NCBI GenBank assembly: GCA_905197585.1
Contig: CAJJZO010000018.1
Span: forward strand, 1 to 16,873
Source: an uncultured Collinsella sp.
Lineage (GTDB): Bacteria > Actinomycetota > Coriobacteriia > Coriobacteriales > Coriobacteriaceae
Reading direction: 5' to 3'
DNA length: 16,873 nucleotides
The notes under the pieces: model-generated
Databases searched by the model: none
What the model saw: the letters and a program-made list of their open reading frames with translations, nothing else
Told to the model about the DNA's origin: nothing
Shown here: positions 12,197 to 16,873 of the stretch, piece by piece
How the letters are laid out: each line of letters opens with the position of its first letter
How positions within the stretch are numbered: the first letter of the stretch is position 1
Made by a program: the position numbers and the translations under genes

Positions 12197-14509
12197 ATGG
12201 CTGGTAATCACTTTAAGGGCAGCGATAGCGGCCGCCCTGCAGTTCCGCCGCGTCCGAACGGGGCTGGTAAGGCCGGCACGCCGGGCGGCGCTGGACAGGG
12301 CGGTTCCGGTAAGCGCGTGTCCCCGGGCGAGACGGCGATGTTTACCGCTCTGTACGAGCAGTCTCAAAAGGCAAAAAAGACCGGCCGTGCAAGAGGGAAT
12401 GTCTTTGCGGGCGGTGCAACCTCCGCGTCGCAGCCGATCGGGGCTCCTTCGGTACCCGCGAACAACGCGGGTGCTGCCAACGCCGCGAATGCCGCCGACA
12501 ACGTTAATGCCGACAAGGCCGCCAACAATACTCCCTCTGCCGGTGGCGCGGGGCTTACGGGTAACCTTGGCACGATTTACACCGGCGCCTCCGAGACTGG
12601 CACGTTCGCCCGCCTGGATGATAGCGGTGCCGAGTTTGCGGGCTCGGGTTCCAAGGAAGATTATTACGATTTTGGCTTGAACTACGGTAGCGACGCTTCG
12701 TCGAGTTCGACCTCTGACGGTCTGGTCCGTCATCGTCATCGCAAGGGCGAGCGCAAAAAGCGTCACACCGGCGCCATTATTGCCGCTGTAGTCGCGGTGC
12801 TTCTCGTTGCGCTTGGCGCAAGCGGCTTTATGCTGCTTAACTCGGCAAAGACCGTAAAGAGCGAAGCGAAGGAGGCTGTCGAGATCGTCGGTGGCCTTAA
12901 GGACAAGGTCACGTCGGGCGATTTTTCGACGCTGCCTGACGACGCGAAGAAGATCGATGAGCTCTGCAACAGCATGAAGGCGGAGACCTCGAGCCCGCTG
13001 TGGACGGCGGCATCGTTTATCCCGGTGTATGGCAGTGACATCAATGCGGCCCGCACCATGATTGATGCCCTGTCCGATGTCTCGAGCAACGCGCTGGTTC
13101 CCATGGCCGATAACCTCTCGCAGGCCACGCCCGGCAAGCTGTTCCAGGACGGCATGATTAACGTGTCCGCGCTACAGGCGGTCGCCGATTCGCTTTCCAG
13201 CAGCTCGAAGGTGTTCAAGAGCGCCAACGAGAAGGTCCAGGGCATTGGCGATACTCATATTTCCCAGGTGACCGAGCTGGTCGATAAGGCCAAGGACGGC
13301 TTTGCCACCCTCAACGGTGCGGTTGACGCGGCGGAGAAGGTCGCCCCCGTCCTTCCCCAGATGCTCGGCGCCAACGGCCAGACGCGCAACTACCTTATGT
13401 ACGCCATGAACAACGTCGAGATTCGTGCCTGCGGCGGCTTTGGCGGTTCGCAGGGCCTGATTTCGGTCACCGACGGCCAGATGTCGATTGGCGAGTTTGT
13501 TCCCCGCATTGGACTCAGCGAGGATGAGGCAGTCGAGAGCGTCGACGAAGAGGATGAGGCGCTGTTCGGCAACCACAGTAACCTGTACAACTCGGGCAAT
13601 ACCTATTCGCCTGATTGGCCCCGCAACTCGCAGCGTGTCGCCGCGCTGTGGAAGTCCCAGTATGGACAGGACGTTGATGGCGTCATCGGTATCGACCCGG
13701 TGTTCCTGCAGTATCTGCTGGGCCTGGTCGGTAATGTCTCGCTGCCCGACGGAACGGTTGTCGACGGCACCAACGCCGCAAAGGTCCTCATGCACGATGT
13801 GTACTGGAACTATCCGGTCGAGGAGTCTGACGGCATCTTTGCATCCGTCGCCAGCGCTGCCTTCGACAAGATCCTTGGCGGTATCGGCGATGTCGATGTT
13901 ACGAAGCTTGTCAGCGCCGTTGAGCGCGGTGCCGAAGAGGGCCGCCTGATCGCGTGGATGAGAAACGATGATGAGCAGAATGCCATCAAAGAGACGGGTA
14001 TTGACGCTTCGCTGCCCGATCCGGATGACCCGAGTGCCGATCCTGTTGCCGGCGTTTACTTTAACAACCTGAGCTTCTCCAAGCTCGACTGGTATCTGAA
14101 CGCCGACACGCAGATCGGCCAGGGCATCAAGAACGGCGACGGCACGTGCTCGTATCGCATCACCGTTACTCTGACGAACATCATGACGCAGGAGGAGGCA
14201 GGCAAGCTGCCCGACTACGTTGCGGCGAGCGCACCCGATGCCGCGCGTGACGACGAACGCCTGAATGTCTCGTTGTTTGCCCCGACGGGCGGCAACATCA
14301 GTGACCTTACGGTTGAGGGCACACAGTTTGGTCTTGGCGCCGCTACGTGGCATGGAATCCCCTTCTATTCGGGCACCGTTGACCTGCATGCTGGCGAGAC
14401 GACGACGATCACGTATACGCTGACCACGTCGGCCGAGGCGGGGGACAAGCCGCTTACGCTGCGTCAGACTCCTACATGCCAGGCGGCTCGCGACAGCGCG
14501 TCGGCGTAG
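12197..14509 (+). CDS. DUF4012 domain membrane-anchored protein with low-complexity cytosolic N-terminus
   Basis: The 770-aa protein has three parts. Residues 1-190 are rich in Gly, Ala, Asn and Ser (AGAANAANAADN) and end in a basic stretch HRHRKGERKKRH. One membrane helix follows (about 192-216, GAIIAAVVAVLLVALGASGF). The remainder is extracellular and contains a DUF4012 domain, recognised from NYLMYAMNNVEIRACGGFGG (398-417) and the following SQGLISVTDGQM. Basic residues before the helix predict an N-in/C-out topology. The ATG at 12197 has GAGGA (12185-12189) 7 nt upstream. DUF4012 proteins are common in actinobacteria and often occur with envelope or polysaccharide genes; their reaction is unknown. 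Position upstream of glmM is compatible with an envelope role. A terminator follows the stop by about 40 nt. Confidence 0.9.
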   Translation: MAGNHFKGSDSGRPAVPPRPNGAGKAGTPGGAGQGGSGKRVSPGETAMFTALYEQSQKAKKTGRARGNVFAGGATSASQPIGAPSVPANNAGAANAANAADNVNADKAANNTPSAGGAGLTGNLGTIYTGASETGTFARLDDSGAEFAGSGSKEDYYDFGLNYGSDASSSSTSDGLVRHRHRKGERKKRHTGAIIAAVVAVLLVALGASGFMLLNSAKTVKSEAKEAVEIVGGLKDKVTSGDFSTLPDDAKKIDELCNSMKAETSSPLWTAASFIPVYGSDINAARTMIDALSDVSSNALVPMADNLSQATPGKLFQDGMINVSALQAVADSLSSSSKVFKSANEKVQGIGDTHISQVTELVDKAKDGFATLNGAVDAAEKVAPVLPQMLGANGQTRNYLMYAMNNVEIRACGGFGGSQGLISVTDGQMSIGEFVPRIGLSEDEAVESVDEEDEALFGNHSNLYNSGNTYSPDWPRNSQRVAALWKSQYGQDVDGVIGIDPVFLQYLLGLVGNVSLPDGTVVDGTNAAKVLMHDVYWNYPVEESDGIFASVASAAFDKILGGIGDVDVTKLVSAVERGAEEGRLIAWMRNDDEQNAIKETGIDASLPDPDDPSADPVAGVYFNNLSFSKLDWYLNADTQIGQGIKNGDGTCSYRITVTLTNIMTQEEAGKLPDYVAASAPDAARDDERLNVSLFAPTGGNISDLTVEGTQFGLGAATWHGIPFYSGTVDLHAGETTTITYTLTTSAEAGDKPLTLRQTPTCQAARDSASA

Positions 14510-14546
14510 GGTTTTTCTGGTAGTGCAGATAATCGAGTACCATTTT

Positions 14547-14580
14547 GGGGCGGACAGGCAATCTGTCCGCCCCTATTTTG
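14547..14580 (+). terminator. Strong hairpin terminator between the DUF4012 gene and glmM
   Basis: GGGGCGGACAG (14547-14557) pairs perfectly with CTGTCCGCCCC (14563-14573), an 11-bp GC-rich stem with loop GCAAT, followed by TATTTTG. It ends 12 nt before the glmM start codon's ribosome-site region, unusually close, so it could also act as a leader structure of glmM. Confidence 0.8.
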
Positions 14581-14592
14581 TAAGGAGAGCGC

Positions 14593-15924
14593 ATGAAGTA
14601 CTTTGGCACCGACGGCTTTCGCGGTGAGGCCAACGTTGGGCTGACGGTAGAGCACGCTTATAAGATTGGCCGTTTTGTGGGCTGGTATTACGGCGCCAAC
14701 CGCGAGCGCAAGGCACGCGTCATCGTGGGCAAGGACACGCGTCGCTCGAGCTATATGTTCGAGGCGGCGCTAGTGAGCGGCCTGGTCGCGAGCGGTGCGG
14801 ACGCCTATATGCTGCACGTGATCCCCACGCCGGGCGTAGCGCATCAGACCGTGGAAGGCTGCTTCGATTGCGGCATCATGATCAGCGCGAGCCACAACCC
14901 GTTTTGCGATAACGGCATTAAGCTCGTCAACAGCGACGGCTTTAAGATGGACGAGGACGTACTGGAGCTCATCGAGGACTACATCGATGGCAAGAGCGAA
15001 GTTCCGCTGGCCACGGGCAACCACATCGGTGCCACGGTGGACTACATGCAGGGCCGCAACCGCTACATTGCTTCGCTCATTGCAAGTGCGAACTTTTCGC
15101 TGCAGGGCGTCAAGATCGGTATCGACTGCGCCAACGGCTCGGCTTCCTCGGTGGCCAAGCCGGTGTTCGATGCGCTGGGCGCCGATGTGCGTGTAATCAA
15201 TGCAGCGCCCGATGGCTTTAACATCAACGTCGACTGCGGCTCCACGCATATGGAGCGCCTGCAGCGCCATGTGGTGGAGCAGGGCCTGGACGTCGGCTTT
15301 GCCTATGACGGCGATGCCGACCGCTGCCTGGCCGTGGACGAGCGCGGTCGCGTGGTAGACGGCGACCAGATCCTGTACGTGTGCGGCGTGTATCTGAACA
15401 AACACGGTCGCCTTTCGGGCGGTACCGTGGTGCCGACGATCGCCAGCAACTTTGGCCTGATCAAGTCGTTGGAGCTTGCCGGTCTGAGCGCCGTGACCAG
15501 CGGCGTGGGCGACCGTCACGTGTATGCCAAGATGCGCGAGGGCGGTTACAGCTTGGGCGGCGAGCAGACGGGCCATACGATCTTTGGCGATATCGAGCGC
15601 ACGGGCGACGGCATTATGACTTCGCTGCGCGTGATGGAAGTGATTCGTGCTGAGCGCGAGACGCTCTCGCAGCTCACGGCTCCGTGCAAGCTGCTGCCGC
15701 AGGCGCAGGTGGCCGTGCGCGTGGCGGACAAGGACGCCGCACTCGAGAACATGGGCGTGCAGAACGCCATCGCCGAGGCCGAGGCGTCGCTGGCGGGCGA
15801 GGGCCGCGTACTCGTGCGCAAGAGCGGAACCGAGTCGGTAATCCGCGTGCTGGCCGAGGCGCCCGACCAAGCATCCGCCGATGCCGCCATGAAGCGCATC
15901 GCCAACGCGCTCGAGGCTTTATAG
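14593..15924 (+). CDS. glmM: Phosphoglucosamine mutase
   Basis: GlmM interconverts glucosamine-6-phosphate and glucosamine-1-phosphate in the cytosol, feeding UDP-GlcNAc for peptidoglycan. The 443-aa length is normal. All four family loops are present: the phosphoserine loop ISASHNPFCDNGIK (S100 accepts phosphate), the magnesium loop DGDADR (239-244), the sugar loop GGEQTGH (322-328) and the phosphate loop RKSGTES (409-415). The last normally reads GTEP; Ser replaces Pro here, which leaves the phosphate contacts R/K/S/G/T intact. MKYFGTDGFRG at the N-terminus is diagnostic for GlmM against other hexose mutases. GGAG lies 7 nt before the ATG. A terminator hairpin sits just upstream, so glmM probably has its own promoter or depends on read-through; none is clear, though GATAAT at 14528 could be a -10 box. 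Confidence 0.97.
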   Translation: MKYFGTDGFRGEANVGLTVEHAYKIGRFVGWYYGANRERKARVIVGKDTRRSSYMFEAALVSGLVASGADAYMLHVIPTPGVAHQTVEGCFDCGIMISASHNPFCDNGIKLVNSDGFKMDEDVLELIEDYIDGKSEVPLATGNHIGATVDYMQGRNRYIASLIASANFSLQGVKIGIDCANGSASSVAKPVFDALGADVRVINAAPDGFNINVDCGSTHMERLQRHVVEQGLDVGFAYDGDADRCLAVDERGRVVDGDQILYVCGVYLNKHGRLSGGTVVPTIASNFGLIKSLELAGLSAVTSGVGDRHVYAKMREGGYSLGGEQTGHTIFGDIERTGDGIMTSLRVMEVIRAERETLSQLTAPCKLLPQAQVAVRVADKDAALENMGVQNAIAEAEASLAGEGRVLVRKSGTESVIRVLAEAPDQASADAAMKRIANALEAL

Positions 15925-15925
15925 C

Positions 15926-15949
15926 TACGCGGTTTTACCAAACCGCGTA
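15926..15949 (+). terminator. Hairpin directly after glmM
   Basis: TACGCGGTTT (15926-15935) and AAACCGCGTA (15940-15949) form a perfect 10-bp stem with loop TACC, starting 2 nt after the stop. There is no U-tract behind it, so it may stabilise the mRNA end, with the stronger terminator further down. Confidence 0.55.
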
Positions 15950-15999
15950 ACTGCTCGACGCTGCAAACGGCCCCAAGCGGCAATCTGACGTTCAATTTC

Positions 16000-16033
16000 A
16001 AGGGCGCGACCAGAAGGTCAGCGCCCTTTCATT
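16000..16033 (+). terminator. Rho-independent terminator downstream of glmM
   Basis: AAGGGCGC (16000-16007) pairs with GCGCCCTT (16021-16028) and GACC with GGTC inside, leaving one bulged A and loop AGAA; TTTCATT follows. This is the likely main transcript end for glmM and lies just before the insertion sequence. Confidence 0.8.
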
Positions 16034-16078
16034 AAAGGCTTTAGCCTGTGCGGGGCGCGCAGCGCGCCGCATCAGAAA

Positions 16079-16097
16079 CCACCCGCTATGCGGGTGG
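16079..16097 (+). repeat. IS200 left-end hairpin
   Basis: CCACCCGC and GCGGGTGG form a perfect 8-bp stem with loop TAT. It matches the right-end hairpin in its outer CCACCC/GGGTGG and in the AAA on its 5' side, as expected for the paired recognition hairpins of this family. Confidence 0.75.
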
Positions 16098-16188
16098 GGA
16101 CAACCGGCTTTACAAAGCCGCCCCCTCGCCGGACACTTGCGATTGTTCAGGCCGCAAGGAATCCGAGTCGAGAGGGCGGTGGTGGCGT

Positions 16189-16659
16189 ATGGCCCAGAAG
16201 GCCTACAGCCTGTCGCACACGAAGTGGATGTGCAAGTACCACGTCGTGTTCACGCCGAAGTATAGGCGCAAAGTCATCTACAACCAAATAAGGTCCGACC
16301 TTGGGGAGATCTTCAGGAAGCTCTGCCAGTACAAGGGGATAGAGATCATCGAGGGGCACCTGATGCCCGACCACGTCCACATGCTGCTGGCGATACCGCC
16401 GAAGTACAGCGTGTCGAGCGTGATGGGCTACCTGAAGGGGAAGAGCTCGCTGATGGTATTCGACAGGCACGCGAACATGAAGTACAAGTTCGGCAACAGG
16501 AAGTTCTGGGCCGAGGGCTACTACGTGTCCACCGTCGGCCTGAACGAGGCCACGATCGCGAAGTACATCCGGGAGCAGGAGAAGGCCGACATCGCGCTCG
16601 ACCGGCTGAGCGTCAAGGAGTACGAGGACCCCTTCGATAGGGGGCCGGGGCGCAAATAG
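16189..16659 (+). CDS. tnpA: IS200/IS605-family Y1 HUH transposase TnpA
   Basis: This 156-aa transposase cuts and joins single-stranded DNA at the IS ends through a tyrosine-DNA link. The HUH motif is GHLMPDHVHML (H62 and H64) and the catalytic tyrosine is Y126 in ATIAKYIREQE; the N-terminal CKYHVVFTPKYRRKV is the typical start of this family. The length is full (about 150 aa), so the gene looks intact. The ribosome site is weak (GAGAGGGCGG at 16169-16178), which is common for transposases. Codon use differs from the neighbouring genes: six AGG arginine and three ATA isoleucine codons in 156, a sign of recent transfer. An open frame continues upstream to 16048 but only through the left-end region. 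Confidence 0.95.
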   Translation: MAQKAYSLSHTKWMCKYHVVFTPKYRRKVIYNQIRSDLGEIFRKLCQYKGIEIIEGHLMPDHVHMLLAIPPKYSVSSVMGYLKGKSSLMVFDRHANMKYKFGNRKFWAEGYYVSTVGLNEATIAKYIREQEKADIALDRLSVKEYEDPFDRGPGRK

Positions 16660-16768
16660 CGCCGGTTTGACCGGCCCGTCACGGGTCAACCTGCAGTGCG
16701 GCCCGAACCCCGTGAGGGCCGGCGCCTTTAGACGCGTGCCGGAAATCCAAGGGTTATACCCTAAGAGC

Positions 16769-16800
16769 AAACCACCCCTTTTAGGGGTGGTTTTGATTCT
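16769..16800 (+). repeat. IS200 right-end hairpin, terminator-like
   Basis: AAACCACCCCT (16769-16779) and AGGGGTGGTTT (16783-16793) make an 11-bp stem with loop TTT, followed by TGATTCTT. It has the shape of a rho-independent terminator and may end tnpA transcription as well as mark the right end for the transposase. Confidence 0.75.
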
Positions 16801-16827
16801 TGAAAGGGAGGGGACACCGCCTAGAAT
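16800..16827 (+). promoter_or_regulatory. Promoter at the IS right junction, reading into a gene at the window end
   Basis: TTGAAA (16800-16805) and TAGAAT (16822-16827) are 16 bp apart. About 40 nt further an A/G-rich ribosome site (AAGGAAAGG, 16859-16867) precedes an ATG at 16870, where a gene seems to start and is cut off after four bases. The -35 box lies at or within a few bases of the IS edge, so the IS may supply part of this promoter. Confidence 0.5.
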
Positions 16828-16873
16828 TCGTCGTTGGAGTAATGAAGGTGACGAATGGAAGGAAAGGCGATGC

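Larger units (their letters stand above)
16070..16803 (+). mobile_element. IS200-type insertion sequence (IS200/IS605 family), tnpA only
   Basis: The element carries one HUH transposase gene and no tnpB, as in the IS200 group, whose members are about 0.7 kb. Both ends have a subterminal hairpin preceded by AAACCACCC: the left CCACCCGC/GCGGGTGG (16079-16097) and the right AAACCACCCCT/AGGGGTGGTTT (16769-16793). This paired-hairpin arrangement is what Y1 transposases recognise. The exact cleavage sites cannot be fixed from one copy, so the boundaries are estimates; the element makes no target duplication. Between the left hairpin and tnpA further inverted repeats occur (GGCTTT/AAAGCC at 16107-16120). 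It is inserted just after the glmM terminator, where it disrupts no gene. Confidence 0.8.

Noticed and set aside
14770..15870. A 366-aa minus-strand frame opposite glmM
   Set aside because: It is antisense to a clear glmM; its composition is His/Ala/Arg-biased with no motif. The 405-aa frame opposite the DUF4012 gene (13172-14389) is rejected likewise.
16070..16803. The TnpA as a RAYT (REP-associated) transposase mobilising the palindromes on the left
   Set aside because: It has its own paired end hairpins and a canonical short IS200 TnpA. The 66-nt and TTTGTCTCG palindromes share no sequence with those hairpins, so a link is unsupported.

Overview
The window is bacterial, GC-rich DNA. Protein style, Shine-Dalgarno use and the families of intergenic palindromes suggest an actinobacterium of the class Coriobacteriia, most likely Collinsella. 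This is recognition from memory; no database was searched. Twelve protein genes, one tRNA gene and one insertion sequence are supported. The last bases look like the start of a thirteenth gene.

Left part (1-5946). An AbiEi-like winged-helix protein fused to a PD-(D/E)XK nuclease-like domain (443-1405, +) faces a convergent 5-formyltetrahydrofolate cyclo-ligase gene (1573-2169, -). A repeat-filled gap of about 370 bp follows, then a large PreP-like M16C zinc metallopeptidase (2540-5584, -). The intergenic spaces hold two kinds of palindromic repeat. One is a 66-nt palindrome seen three times, twice inside a 118-bp composite unit. The other is a 57-65 bp palindrome present as two inverted copies.

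Middle part (5947-10435) looks like an accessory cluster. It holds an AlbA_2/Schlafen-type DNA-binding protein with a GHKL ATPase-like domain (5947-7413, +), preceded by an array of GAGAGATAA boxes. It also holds an unrecognised 163-aa protein (7514-8005, -), an HNH endonuclease with an unassigned N-terminal domain (8221-9303, +), a small four-cysteine protein (9426-9710, +) and a DUF5710 protein with two CxxC pairs (9749-10435, -). A defence or mobile-DNA role for this group is inference.

Right part (10436-16873). tRNA-Val(GAC) lies on the minus strand with its own promoter and terminator. An EamA/DMT transporter (11025-12047, +) has a folded leader that could be a regulatory RNA. A membrane-anchored DUF4012 protein (12197-14509, +) is followed, after a terminator hairpin, by phosphoglucosamine mutase glmM (14593-15924, +). 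glmM makes the sugar precursor of peptidoglycan, and the DUF4012 protein is probably an envelope protein, so this stretch is plausibly envelope-related. An IS200-type element (tnpA 16189-16659, +) with matching end hairpins follows. At its right edge a good promoter points into the next gene, which starts at the window end.
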